A stretch of 64,000 nucleotides of DNA from Pseudomonas paraeruginosa PA7 (lineage in GTDB: Bacteria; Pseudomonadota; Gammaproteobacteria; Pseudomonadales; Pseudomonadaceae): the NCBI RefSeq assembly GCF_000017205.1, contig NC_009656.1:2980001-3044000 (forward strand). Direction: 5' to 3'. The notes beneath the pieces were generated by a model, which was given only the letters and a program-made list of their open reading frames with translations, was not told the origin of the DNA and made no database searches. Below, one piece after another: positions 1-9,765 of this stretch; positions within the stretch are counted from its first letter, which is position 1, and each line of letters opens with the position of its first letter. The position numbers and the translations under genes are program-made.

Positions 1-207
1 GTTGAAGTTGTCGCGGTCGATGTCGACGAAACGCCGTTCGACCAGCTTCGCCGGCGGGGTATCCGGCTTGCCGGAGAGGTCGGCGAGGATGCCGACCACC
101 AGGGGCAGCTCCTTCTTCTCGATGGCGTTGCCGATCTCGACGTCGTAGGTGATCTGCACGCGCGGCGGGCGCACCCGGTCCAGCTTGTGCTGCGTACTCT
201 CGGCCAT
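1..207 (-). CDS. hsiB3: TssB/VipA-type sheath protein of H3-T6SS, N-terminal part
   Basis: Only the first 69 residues lie in the window; the gene runs off the left edge. The protein starts MAESTQHKLDRVRPPRVQI and continues with the TssB hallmark stretch: VVGILADLSG near residues 38-47, then RRFVDIDRDNF near 58-68. In this family TssB pairs with TssC to build the contractile sheath of the type VI secretion system in the cytoplasm. The ATG at 205-207 has a GGAG about 10 bases upstream. The gene is divergent from lip3, so the 208-bp gap between them should hold promoters for both arms of the cluster. Family assignment is firm; naming it hsiB3 rests on the neighbours. Confidence 0.9.
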   Translation of the reverse strand, partial: MAESTQHKLDRVRPPRVQITYDVEIGNAIEKKELPLVVGILADLSGKPDTPPAKLVERRFVDIDRDNFN

Positions 208-415
208 GGCGGCTGACTCCGATGCAATGGTGGGGGAGCAATGCATCGGGGGGATGCCCTGATCATCGCAGTCCCTTGCTGGATCACAGGCATGACAGGG
301 AAAACGGCGCAGAACCTGTCCTTGGCGATCCCTCTGGTCCGTCACTGGCGACGAACTACAAAAGACGCTAGAACAGGTCTATGGATTTGCAAAATAAAAT
401 TTTCTTTGGACTCCC
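208..415. promoter_or_regulatory. Divergent promoter region between hsiB3 and lip3
   Basis: This 208-bp gap separates the two divergent arms of the H3-T6SS cluster. The lip3 side ends in an A+T-rich run at about 386-410, unusual in this GC-rich DNA and a likely promoter core. I find no well-spaced sigma-54 element (GG-N10-GC). The closest match, near 374-389, has 11 bases between GG and GC. No copy of the CTGTTGC/GCAACAG dyad found at the sulfur operons is present. Confidence 0.5.
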
Positions 416-892
416 ATGAAGCACGGATGTTTCACCATATGTCGGAAATTCTTCCTGGCGCTGGCGATCCTGGCGCTGGCCGGCTGCTCGTATTTCTTCG
501 CGCCGCGAGTCGAGTTGCAGCGGCTGACCCTGGATGTCGCCGCGCGCGCCAACGACGACTCGCCGATCGCCGTGGATTTCGTCGCGGTGAAGGATGCGGA
601 ACTGTTCAAGGAACTGGCCGGACTGCCGGCCAGCCAGTGGTTCGCCAATCGCGAGCAGTACCGCCGCGACTACCGGCAGCAGTTCGCGGTGTGGAGCCTG
701 GAGCTGGTCCCGGGGCAGTTCATCGAGTCGGAGTCCTTCCCCTTGCGCGGCGACCGCGCAACTGGACTTTTGGTCTTCGCCGGCTATAACACACCCGGCG
801 CGCACCGCTTGCGCCTCGACCAGCAGCAACGCGTCTGGCTGCGTCTGGATACCCGGGAAATGCGACTGGTCAACGATCCAGCCACGCGCTAG
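416..892 (+). CDS. lip3: T6SS outer-membrane lipoprotein TssJ
   Basis: A 158-residue lipoprotein. The signal peptide is followed by lipobox LALAGC, with the lipidated Cys at residue 24. The rest has the size and character of TssJ, the lipoprotein that anchors the T6SS membrane complex to the outer membrane and contacts the periplasmic domain of TssM (encoded here as icmF3). It is the first gene of the rightward operon lip3-hsiJ3-dotU3-icmF3-hsiA3. Sequence conservation in TssJ is low, so the call leans on lipobox, size and position. An in-frame ATG slightly downstream would shorten the signal peptide. Confidence 0.88.
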   Translation: MKHGCFTICRKFFLALAILALAGCSYFFAPRVELQRLTLDVAARANDDSPIAVDFVAVKDAELFKELAGLPASQWFANREQYRRDYRQQFAVWSLELVPGQFIESESFPLRGDRATGLLVFAGYNTPGAHRLRLDQQQRVWLRLDTREMRLVNDPATR

Positions 893-951
893 CGAAGGGG
901 CAGGCGAGCGACCGTCGTGCACGACAACGTAGGACGTCGAAGGGGAGTCGT

Positions 952-2283
952 ATGAGTGTTCTGCCTGACGCGGTGTGCTGGCACGAAGGGATGCAACTGC
1001 TTCCCCAGCATTTCCAGTTGCAGGGATTGCGTGCCGAGGCGCTGGCGGCGCGCATCGGACAGGCCTGCAACCCTTGGTTCTGGGGAGTGACCGCCCTGGA
1101 ACTGGACCCCTCGGCGTTGTGCGCCGGCCAAGTGCGGGTCCTGCACCTCGAAGCGATCCTGCCCGACGGCCTGCCGGTGAGCGTGCAGGCTGGTGTCGAC
1201 GCGCCGCTGGAGTTCGATCTGGAGACAGCGCTGGCGGCCGCCGAAGGGCCGCTGCTGAACGTCCACCTGGCGGTCAGTCCGCTGTGGCGGGCGGGTCAGT
1301 TGCTGCCGCTGAAGGGCCGTCTGCAATCGCGGGTCGGCGCGCCGCTGCCGGACCTGGCCAGCGGTGAGCACCCCGAGCCGATCACCGTCTGGCGAGCGTC
1401 GCTGCGGCTGGTCGGCGACGACGGCAAGGCCGACTCCGTGTGCCTGCCGTTGCTGCGCGTGGCGAAGGAGGGCGGCGCCTACGTCAGCCTGCCCTATGTC
1501 CCGCCGACGCCACTGATCCTGCCGGAGTCGCCCCTGGGCAGACGCGTGCAGTCGCTCTGCGCACGGGCCCGGGAGAAGGCGCTGTTCCTCGGCGGGCGCC
1601 TGCGCCTGGCGCAGCAGGCGGGCAACCAGGACGACGCGGTGGAAATCCGTCGCCAGCTTGCCGCGCTCTGGACCCGCCTGCCGGAGGTCGAAGGCCTGCT
1701 GGCAAGCCGCGCGGCCTCGCCGCTGGCCCTGCACGGCAGCCTGCTGGGCCTGGCCGGCGCCTGGGCGGCGCTCGATCCGCTGGCCGGCGTGCCGGTCTTC
1801 GAAGCGCTCGACTTCCTCGACCTGCGGCGTGGCTACGAGCCGCTGCTGGACTGGCTGGAGCGGGCCATCGAGTCGATCCGCGCGGGCTACCGCTGCCTGC
1901 CGTTCGAGCAGGAGGAACAGGTATTTTCCGTGCGCCTGCCCGATCCGGCGCCGCGCCAGCGCCTGGTGGTCGGCCTGCGGATGCCCGCCGGCGCCGGCGA
2001 ACAGGCGGCGGCTGACTGGCTGGAGCGCGCCATCGTCGCCTCCGACCCGCACCTGCCGTTGCTCGCCCGGCAACGCATGAGCGGGCTGGCGCGGCAGCCG
2101 ATGAATCGCCAGGAACAGGTGGCCTACAGCGTCGGCGACGACACCCGTTTGTTCGTCGTGCAGGGCGCCGGCGACTGGTTCGATGCCGGCCAGCCGCTGC
2201 GCATCGTCGCGCCGGTCAGCGGGGTTGCCAGCAGTCCCTGGCAGATCGTGCTGTTCGTCGCCGACGGCAGCGACAACACCTAG
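952..2283 (+). CDS. hsiJ3: T6SS baseplate protein TssK
   Basis: A 443-residue TssK/ImpJ family protein. The N-terminus contains the family's VCWHEGMQLLPQHFQ stretch at about residues 8-22. TssK is a trimeric cytoplasmic baseplate adaptor that links the sheath/baseplate to the membrane complex (TssL/TssM). A GGGGAG ribosome binding site precedes the ATG. It lies 59 bp after lip3 and 17 bp before dotU3, in the usual TssJ-TssK-TssL-TssM order. Confidence 0.93.
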   Translation: MSVLPDAVCWHEGMQLLPQHFQLQGLRAEALAARIGQACNPWFWGVTALELDPSALCAGQVRVLHLEAILPDGLPVSVQAGVDAPLEFDLETALAAAEGPLLNVHLAVSPLWRAGQLLPLKGRLQSRVGAPLPDLASGEHPEPITVWRASLRLVGDDGKADSVCLPLLRVAKEGGAYVSLPYVPPTPLILPESPLGRRVQSLCARAREKALFLGGRLRLAQQAGNQDDAVEIRRQLAALWTRLPEVEGLLASRAASPLALHGSLLGLAGAWAALDPLAGVPVFEALDFLDLRRGYEPLLDWLERAIESIRAGYRCLPFEQEEQVFSVRLPDPAPRQRLVVGLRMPAGAGEQAAADWLERAIVASDPHLPLLARQRMSGLARQPMNRQEQVAYSVGDDTRLFVVQGAGDWFDAGQPLRIVAPVSGVASSPWQIVLFVADGSDNT

Positions 2284-2300
2284 ACAGGAAGGAGCCGCCA

Positions 2301-3059
2301 ATGCCCGAAGGGAGTGCAGGGCCTTTTTCCCAGGCGTACCTGGAGCAGCCGCTCAGCACGGCATTCCGCCAGGCCTGGCAGGAATGGCTGGAGGCCTGGG
2401 GCGCCCTCGACCGCGACGCCCAGGATGTGCCACGGATGGTCGAACGCGCCCTCGAACTGTCCACCCGCATCACCCGGCGTCTGTGGCGCAGCGCCTTCGC
2501 CAGCGTCGGCGACGCGGCGGGCGTGCAGGTCAAGGCGATGGTCTATGCCTTCGTCGCCCTGGTCGACGAGACCCTGGTCTTCAGCGCCTGGCCGGGGCAG
2601 GGCGCCTGGCAGGACAAACCGCTGGAGTCGCATCTCTACGGCAGTCGTCAGGCGGGCGAATACCTGCCGCTGGCGATCAAGCGCCTGCTCGACGAACGCG
2701 CCCCGGCCAGTCGCGACCTGGCCAACGTCTACCTGCAATGCCTGATCCTCGGCTTCCGCGGTCGCCTGCGCGGGCCGCGCGGCGAGGCGCTGCACGAGAA
2801 GTGGCGGCAGGCGCTGTTCGCCTTCGCCTGGCAGCGCGAGGCGGACGCCGCCGACCTCGGCCGTCGCCTCGAGCAGCCTGCCGCTGCGCCGCCACGACGC
2901 CTGCCGGTGCGCGCGGCGCTGCCGGACGGCTTCCGCCTGGGCCTGGCGGTGCTCGGGCTGGTGCTGCTGATGAGCGGTATCGGACACCTGTTCTGGCGCG
3001 ACATCCAGCACGAAATGGCGGCGGTGACTCACCTGGCCGATCCGGAGCAGGCGCCATGA
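2301..3059 (+). CDS. dotU3: T6SS inner-membrane protein TssL (DotU-type)
   Basis: A 252-residue DotU/TssL protein. The cytoplasmic hook domain fills about residues 1-205 and includes the family stretch KAMVYAFVALVDETLVF. One C-terminal transmembrane helix follows at about 215-233 (LGLAVLGLVLLMSGIGHLFW), with only a short periplasmic tail. There is no fused OmpA-like peptidoglycan-binding domain. TssL and TssM form the inner-membrane part of the T6SS envelope complex. The stop codon overlaps the start of icmF3 (ATGA at 3056-3059), indicating translational coupling. Confidence 0.93.
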   Translation: MPEGSAGPFSQAYLEQPLSTAFRQAWQEWLEAWGALDRDAQDVPRMVERALELSTRITRRLWRSAFASVGDAAGVQVKAMVYAFVALVDETLVFSAWPGQGAWQDKPLESHLYGSRQAGEYLPLAIKRLLDERAPASRDLANVYLQCLILGFRGRLRGPRGEALHEKWRQALFAFAWQREADAADLGRRLEQPAAAPPRRLPVRAALPDGFRLGLAVLGLVLLMSGIGHLFWRDIQHEMAAVTHLADPEQAP

Positions 3060-6000
3060 GCGGCGCGACGCTGTTCATGCTGGTTCTCCTCCTGGTGCTG
3101 CTGGCGCTGCTGCTGGGGACGCTGGGCTGGTGGTGGCGAACCCGCGGTGGTACGGAGATCCGCAGCTTCTACGCGGCGGTCCGGCAGATGGAGCGCGAGC
3201 AGGGCTGGCAGGGCCGCTACGAAGCGCCGTGGCTGCTGATGCTCGGCAACGAGACCGAGGGCGAGCAGTTGTGCTCCACCTGGCGCCTGCTGCCGGTGGC
3301 GCGCCCGGCCTGGTTCGGCCGCTGGTGGTCGGACGGCGAGGGGGCGATCCTGCTGGTGCCCGAGTCGGTGTTCCTGCCCGACGAGGGCCTGCGCCGGCAA
3401 AGCGGCGCCTGGCTGCGCCTGTTGCGTCTGTTCCTGCGCCTGCGTGGCAGGCGCGCGCTGGACGGCGTGGTCTGGAACATTCCGCTGGCGCGGCTGCAGG
3501 ATGGCGAGCAGGCGGCCAGCCTCGGCCTCGCCGCGCGCCGTCGCTACGTGGAACTGACCCAGCGCCTTGGCCTGAGCCTGCCGGTTTACGTGGTGATCAC
3601 TGGCATGGAAGACCTACCTGGCTTCCAGGAACTTCTCGCGGCGCTGCCCGAGGAGGCGCGCGAGCGCGCCCTCGGCTGGTCCTCGCCGTTCGCCGCCGAA
3701 GCGGCCTGGCAGTCGCGCTGGTGCGAGCAGGCGCTGGAGGAAATCACCGCCACCCTGACCGAGTCGATCGTCGAACTCGGTACCTTGCGCGGCCAGGTGG
3801 TCAATGAGCTGTATTGCCTGCCGCCACGCCTGGAAAGCCTCCGCGGTTCGTTGCAGGCGCTGCTCGAACCGGTCTTCCAGGGCAACGCCAGGGGCGAGGC
3901 GCCGCGCTTTCGCGGTCTCTACCTGAGCGGCAGCGAGGCGGCGGGAGCGGCAGCCGACGAAGTCCTGCCGGCGGACGACGCGCCGCGTCGGCGCAGCAGC
4001 TTCGCCAGCCAACTGTGGGCACGGCGGATCCTTGCCGAGGAGGGCCTGGCCCAGGCGGTGCCGCGCATCCTCCAGCTGCGCCAGCGCTGGCAGCGTGGGA
4101 TCGGCCTCGCCGCGCTGTGCCTGTGTCTGCTCTGGGGCGGCCTGATGACGTGGGTCTGGCGCGACGCGCTGCGCGACGCCGGCGAACTGTCGCAATTGCT
4201 GCATGGCGCCAGCGAGCGCTACCAGCCGCTCGACGACGACACTCGGCGCGCCGCCCAGGTCCGGCAGAACATCCAGGCCTGGTGGCAACTGGTGTCACAG
4301 GCGCCGCGCTGGCGCTTCGCTTCGCTGGCGTTTCCCAGTTCCTGGTTTTCCTCCCTGGATGCACGTATCGACAACGCGTATCGCCGCGTTTCCGAGCGCC
4401 TGCTGGTGCGACCGCTGCGCAGCCTGCTGGAAGGCGAGGCGAGCGACCTGCGGGCGATCCGCAGCGATGGCCAACCCGGCCTGAAGGAGGGCGACGACCC
4501 CAGCCAGTGGAAGGACTACCTGGCGGCGAAGGACCTTGTCGCCCGCGCCACTACGCTGGAGCGCCACAATCGCTTGTTCGCCCAGGCCATCGACAACCGC
4601 AGGACGCCGCTCGACGACCTTCTGCAACTGAGTAACGATGCCCTGGGCAGCAGCTACAACGCCGGCAGCCTGGCGCGCCTGGCCTATTACAACCGCACGC
4701 TGTTCGCCGAGCGTCCGGCCGATCTCGCCGCCCTCGACCTGGGCCGGGTCGCCGCCACGGCGGCGGATAACTTCCATGATCTGATGGCACGCTGGCTGAA
4801 CGCCTACTTCCTCACCGACAGCCTGGAACGCACCGGCAATGCCCTGACCCAGGAACTCGCGCAGCTCGGCCAGGAACGAGACGCCACGGCGGCCCAGTTG
4901 CTGGGGATCGGCGAATTGATCAACCACCTGCAGCAACAGGTCAACCGCATCAACCTGATCTGGGGCAATGGCGTCGGCCAGGATCTCGTCCCTGGCTACC
5001 AGAACCTGCTCAAGAGCGCCCAGCAAAGCAGCCTGCTGGGAGACCGCGTGGAGGAACTGCAGAACCTCACCGTGCAGTTGCAGCAGCAGTTTCGCAGCGA
5101 ATGGATCGCGCCTCCGGAGGCTGCCGGCGACGGCCTGCTGGTGAAACAGGGGGCGACCCTCAAGCTGGCCGATGACCTGCTCGGTCTGAAACGCGCCATC
5201 GATGACCTGAAGACCAAGGACTTCGTCTCCGTGGCCCTGGCGGACAAGACACTGGCGGACCACTCCTTGCTGAGCATCGACGATATCGGCGTGACTCAGG
5301 CGTTGAGCTTCTTCAACGACTTCAGCGGCTACTACGAGAGCACCCTGCCGTCGCTCAACCCGCGCTATCGCTATTCGGTCCTGCACGCCGCCGCCAGCGC
5401 GGCGACCGAGGCCATGTGGCAAAGCCTCGGGCCGCGCAGTCGCAGCCTGGCCAGTCGCAATGCCTCGCGTTTCGACGTGCAGGTCAAGCAGGTCCAGGTG
5501 TTGCAGGCGGCGCTGCTGGAGTTGCAGGACCTGCAGGCCGGCGCGCGCCTGCTGCTCAGCCTCAACGCGCTGGCCGTGGCCGATATCGGCCAGGCCCTGC
5601 GCGACATCGACGAGCAGGCGGTGCTGCGCGAGCCGGTCGATTTCAGCCGCTGGTCGGGCGCGCCGAATTTCGGCCTGCAGATGTTCCGCGCCCAGGACAG
5701 TGCCGAGCTGAAGCAAAGCCTGAACAGCCAGTTCAATGCCATGGCGGCGGTCGCCGAACGCCACGCCCCGGCGCTGGAGTGGTTGCAGGCGCAGCAATCC
5801 AGCCTGGCCACCGCCGACTACAACGCGTTCGTGCGCTTCAGCACGCTCAACGCCGAACTGCAGAAATTCAAGGCCGACAACCCGGCGAGCACCGCGGCGC
5901 AGTTGGCGAAGCTGGTGGGTAACGATTTCAACCAGATGGACATCGGCAGTTGCGCCGACATTCTCAACGGCGTGCTCCTGCCGACCAGCCGCAGCGACCT

Positions 6001-6871
6001 GGCGACGCGCCTGGTGGACCTGCGCCAGGGCGCGCTCGGGCGCTGCCAGTCGTTGCAACAGCAGCAGGCGGCGCAGGCCTGGAAGGACCTCGCCGACTAC
6101 TTCAACCAGTACCTCGCCGGACGCTTCCCGTTCGCCTACAGCCTGGAAGCGGCCGATGCCGAGCCGGGGCGGGTGCGGCATCTGCTGAAACTGATGGAGA
6201 CGCGCTTGCCGCAGGTGCGCGAAGGGTTGGCCCAGGTTCGCTCGCCGGACCTGCCGGCCGCCGAGGACTTCGTCCGCCGCCTGGAACAGGCGCAGCACTG
6301 GCTCGGCCCGCTGTTCGAGCGCGACAAGTCGGGCCTGCTCGGCGTCGCCCTGGACATCGACTGGCGCAGCGACCGCAGCCTGGAACGCGGCGCCGACCAG
6401 GTGATCGCCTGGAGCCTGTACTCGGGCGACCAGGAAAGCCGTTTCCCCGGCGCGCAGGACAAGGGCCTGACCTGGAATGTCGGCGATCCGCTGAAAATCA
6501 TGCTGCGCTGGGCGAAGAACGGCTCGCAGCGTCCGGCAGACGACCCGCGCCAGGCCAGCCTGGCGGTGGCCGACCTCGAGGCCGGCTGGAGCTACCAGGG
6601 CTCCTGGGCGCTGCTGCGCATGATGCGCGCGCACTTCTCCCGGCAGCGCCCGCCGAACGTCGACTACACGGAGTTTCCGCTGGTCCTGCAACTGCCGGTG
6701 TATGCGCCCTACAGCCCGGAAAACGAGGCGCGGATGTTCCTCCGCCTGTCGTTGATGAGCCTGGGTGGCAAGACCCCGCTGTCCATCCAGCCGCTGCCGG
6801 TGCGCGCGCCGCAATCGCCGTTCGCGACGCTGTTGCCGGCCACCGTCGCCAGCACCGGAGGTACCCCATGA
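3056..6871 (+). CDS. icmF3: T6SS inner-membrane protein TssM (IcmF-type)
   Basis: A 1271-residue IcmF/TssM protein, starting at the ATG that overlaps the dotU3 stop. One hydrophobic segment is at about residues 5-26 and a second at about 350-368. The large remainder is periplasmic and would bind TssJ (Lip3) and span towards the outer membrane. Many TssM proteins carry a Walker A motif (GxxxxGKS/T) after the N-terminal membrane segments. Here the equivalent place reads LMLGNETEGEQL near residues 60-71, without the Lys-Ser/Thr. I therefore infer that NTP binding is lost in this paralogue. Only one N-terminal membrane segment is seen, where many TssM proteins have a hairpin. It overlaps hsiA3 by four bases. 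Confidence 0.93.
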   Translation: MSGATLFMLVLLLVLLALLLGTLGWWWRTRGGTEIRSFYAAVRQMEREQGWQGRYEAPWLLMLGNETEGEQLCSTWRLLPVARPAWFGRWWSDGEGAILLVPESVFLPDEGLRRQSGAWLRLLRLFLRLRGRRALDGVVWNIPLARLQDGEQAASLGLAARRRYVELTQRLGLSLPVYVVITGMEDLPGFQELLAALPEEARERALGWSSPFAAEAAWQSRWCEQALEEITATLTESIVELGTLRGQVVNELYCLPPRLESLRGSLQALLEPVFQGNARGEAPRFRGLYLSGSEAAGAAADEVLPADDAPRRRSSFASQLWARRILAEEGLAQAVPRILQLRQRWQRGIGLAALCLCLLWGGLMTWVWRDALRDAGELSQLLHGASERYQPLDDDTRRAAQVRQNIQAWWQLVSQAPRWRFASLAFPSSWFSSLDARIDNAYRRVSERLLVRPLRSLLEGEASDLRAIRSDGQPGLKEGDDPSQWKDYLAAKDLVARATTLERHNRLFAQAIDNRRTPLDDLLQLSNDALGSSYNAGSLARLAYYNRTLFAERPADLAALDLGRVAATAADNFHDLMARWLNAYFLTDSLERTGNALTQELAQLGQERDATAAQLLGIGELINHLQQQVNRINLIWGNGVGQDLVPGYQNLLKSAQQSSLLGDRVEELQNLTVQLQQQFRSEWIAPPEAAGDGLLVKQGATLKLADDLLGLKRAIDDLKTKDFVSVALADKTLADHSLLSIDDIGVTQALSFFNDFSGYYESTLPSLNPRYRYSVLHAAASAATEAMWQSLGPRSRSLASRNASRFDVQVKQVQVLQAALLELQDLQAGARLLLSLNALAVADIGQALRDIDEQAVLREPVDFSRWSGAPNFGLQMFRAQDSAELKQSLNSQFNAMAAVAERHAPALEWLQAQQSSLATADYNAFVRFSTLNAELQKFKADNPASTAAQLAKLVGNDFNQMDIGSCADILNGVLLPTSRSDLATRLVDLRQGALGRCQSLQQQQAAQAWKDLADYFNQYLAGRFPFAYSLEAADAEPGRVRHLLKLMETRLPQVREGLAQVRSPDLPAAEDFVRRLEQAQHWLGPLFERDKSGLLGVALDIDWRSDRSLERGADQVIAWSLYSGDQESRFPGAQDKGLTWNVGDPLKIMLRWAKNGSQRPADDPRQASLAVADLEAGWSYQGSWALLRMMRAHFSRQRPPNVDYTEFPLVLQLPVYAPYSPENEARMFLRLSLMSLGGKTPLSIQPLPVRAPQSPFATLLPATVASTGGTP

Positions 6872-7968
6872 CCCTGCCTCTTTCCGGCAACGCCCTGTCC
6901 CTGGAAGTGCTGCTCGAACCGATCGACCCCGGACAGCCGTGCGGCCCCAGCCTGCGCTACGACCCGGACTACGACCGCCTGCGCGAGTTGCGCCGGGAGG
7001 ACGACAGCAGCCTGCCGACCGGCGTCTGGCAGGCGGAGGCCAAGCGCGCCGACTGGGCCGCGGTGGAGCGGTTGGCCAGCGAACTGTTGCAGCGGCGCAG
7101 CAAGGACCTGATGCTCGCCGCCTGGCTCGGCGAGGCCTGGCTGCAACGCGGCGGGCTGGGCGGATTGCAGCGCGCGCTGGTGCTGCTGGCGGAACTCTGC
7201 GAGCGCTACCCCGAGGAGGTGCATCCGCAAGCCCAGGACGGCGACCAGTCGTGGCGGGTGCCGCCCATCGACTGGCTGTTGCGCCGCTATGCCGAGTTGC
7301 TGCACACGCGCCTGCCGCTGATGGGGCAGGGCGCGTTCGCCGAGATCACCCTCTATGCCTGGCAGAGGCTGCAGCGCCAGCAGGTCGCCAGCGGCGACAG
7401 CAAGAGCGCCAAGGCGGCGCTGGAAGCGGCGCAACTTCAGCAGAAGAAGCTCGACGAAGCGTTGCGCGCGGAGCCCCTGGTGCAATGGCAGCGCAAGCAG
7501 GCCAGCCTGCTCGCCTGCCAGCAGCAACTACAGCGCCTGGAACAGTGGTGCGACCGCTGCCTGGGCGAACTCGCCCCCAGTTGCCAGCCATTGCGCGAGG
7601 TCATCGCGCAATGGCTGGCCTTGCTCAAGGAGTTCATCGCCATGCACCCGCAAGCTCCGCTGTCCGAAGAACAGCCCCCGGTCGCGGAGGCGGATGCCAC
7701 CGAAGGCGACGCGGACGGCGAGGAAAGCCTCCCGGCGAGCGCGCCGAGCGGGCCGGCCGGCGCGCCGACCAGTCGCGAGGACGCCTACCGGCAACTGCTG
7801 CTGATCGCCGACTACCTGGCGCGCACCGAGCCGCACAGCCCGGTTCCCTACCTGATCAAGCGCGCGGTGGAGTGGGGCAACAAGCCGCTGAGCGAGCTGC
7901 TGGCGGAGCTGATCAATGCGGACTCGGAGGCGCGCCGGGTCTGGTCGCTGCTTGGCGTGCTGCCCTAG
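6868..7968 (+). CDS. hsiA3: T6SS protein TssA (ImpA-type)
   Basis: A 366-residue TssA protein. The N-terminal ImpA_N region includes PIDPGQPCGPSLRYDPDYD at about residues 19-37. The C-terminus is the family's YRQLLLIADYLARTEPHSP then RAVEWG near residues 305-335. TssA proteins act in the cytoplasm in baseplate priming or sheath polymerisation. Start chosen at the ATG overlapping the icmF3 stop (6868-6871), with GGAGG just upstream. Residues about 245-300 are Glu/Ala/Pro-rich and probably a linker. It is the last gene of the secretion operon; an A+T-rich 108-bp gap separates it from sfa3. Confidence 0.93.
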   Translation: MTLPLSGNALSLEVLLEPIDPGQPCGPSLRYDPDYDRLRELRREDDSSLPTGVWQAEAKRADWAAVERLASELLQRRSKDLMLAAWLGEAWLQRGGLGGLQRALVLLAELCERYPEEVHPQAQDGDQSWRVPPIDWLLRRYAELLHTRLPLMGQGAFAEITLYAWQRLQRQQVASGDSKSAKAALEAAQLQQKKLDEALRAEPLVQWQRKQASLLACQQQLQRLEQWCDRCLGELAPSCQPLREVIAQWLALLKEFIAMHPQAPLSEEQPPVAEADATEGDADGEESLPASAPSGPAGAPTSREDAYRQLLLIADYLARTEPHSPVPYLIKRAVEWGNKPLSELLAELINADSEARRVWSLLGVLP

Positions 7969-8076
7969 GAGCGGAGCTATATTTTTTATTCGAATATATA
8001 AATACGAATTCAGAATTTTTTAATCTATGAGTTCCTGGGGCAAGATGGGCGCACATTCCCCGGCTCGGAACCCAGC
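7969..8076 (+). promoter_or_regulatory. A+T-rich promoter region of sfa3
   Basis: A short gap with a very A+T-rich core (about 7979-8035), in sharp contrast to its surroundings. It contains an interrupted dyad ATTCG-N12-CGAAT at 7988-8009. I read it as the sfa3 promoter and a possible binding site for a regulator or an H-NS-like (MvaT/MvaU) silencer. No specific factor can be assigned. Confidence 0.45.
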
Positions 8077-9162
<1,086 letters not shown>

Positions 9163-9397
9163 GCGTGGCGCTTTACAGTCTTTCACAATTCCCCCACAAA
9201 ACCGGCAAGAACCCGGACGGCGGTTGTTCTACAACGGAGCGGTGAATCTCGTTGGCCGGACCAGGGACGTCGCCATGCTTCGCTCCGCTCGCCTGTGTCG
9301 CTCGCTCCCGGTAGCCGCTTTCCCGGCCGCGCCGAGTCCGCCCGGTCCTCCAGTCACAGCAACCTTGGTTTCCCTACCCGGCGAAGAGGATCGCTGC

Positions 9398-9664
9398 ATG
9401 CCGTACTGTTCGCCGGAACAACTCGCCGACCTCGGCCCGCTGCTGGATTGCCTGCGCCGCTGGCCGCGCATCCGCGAGCCGCGGCTGGGGGTGTTCTACC
9501 TGGGCGACCAGCCGTTCTGCCAGTTCCATTCGCGCAATGGCCAGCGCTGGGCCGACGTCAAGCGCCGCAAGGGGCGCCTGCCGCCGTTCGTCCTGCCGCC
9601 GGGCGACCAGCATTCGGCGCGGGCATTCCAGATATTCCTGCTCCAGGCCTACAAGCTGAACTGA
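9398..9664 (+). CDS. Small conserved protein of unknown function
   Basis: An 88-residue soluble protein (MPYCSPEQLADLGPLLDCL...). I recognise no domain. It is basic, rich in Arg, Pro and Gln, and has the stretch RLGVFYLGDQPFCQFHSRNG at about residues 28-47. Start chosen at the ATG with GAAGAGGA 8 bases upstream; longer in-frame extensions read like low-complexity non-coding sequence. It sits alone between sfa3 and the msu promoter region, on the same strand as both. From memory PAO1 carries an unnamed gene (PA2358) here. Confidence 0.7.
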   Translation: MPYCSPEQLADLGPLLDCLRRWPRIREPRLGVFYLGDQPFCQFHSRNGQRWADVKRRKGRLPPFVLPPGDQHSARAFQIFLLQAYKLN

Positions 9665-9665
9665 A

Positions 9666-9714
9666 CTGTTGCCCGGGCAACAGTCGGACAGCAGCGCTGT
9701 TGCGTGGCTGACAG
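9666..9714 (+). promoter_or_regulatory. Two 18-bp activator sites upstream of msuE
   Basis: Site 1 is the perfect palindrome CTGTTGCCCGGGCAACAG at 9666-9683. Site 2 is CTGTTGCGTGGCTGACAG at 9697-9714, an imperfect copy 31 bp downstream (about three helical turns). Together they lie about 53-101 bp upstream of the sigma-54 -24 element at 9767, typical enhancer spacing. The same dyad recurs at three other sulfur-gene promoters in this window. I infer it is the binding site of the SfnR-type activator encoded at 12749. Confidence 0.75.
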
Positions 9715-9765
9715 GCCGAGGCCGGAAACCCGCCGCAACTGCCCGGAAAACGCACATTTCCCCGT

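Noticed and set aside
374..390. Possible sigma-54 promoter for lip3
   Set aside because: GG and GC are separated by 11 bases, not 10, and the flanking blocks are poor.
889..2301. A 470-residue minus-strand frame over hsiJ3
   Set aside because: Shadow frame of the TssK gene with no family features.
4295..6814. An 839-residue minus-strand open frame inside icmF3
   Set aside because: Low-complexity His/Gln/Arg/Ala composition typical of antisense frames; icmF3 is well supported.
9223..9235. GTTGTTCTACAAC dyad between sfa3 and the small gene
   Set aside because: Short arms and no match to the 18-base geometry of the activator sites.
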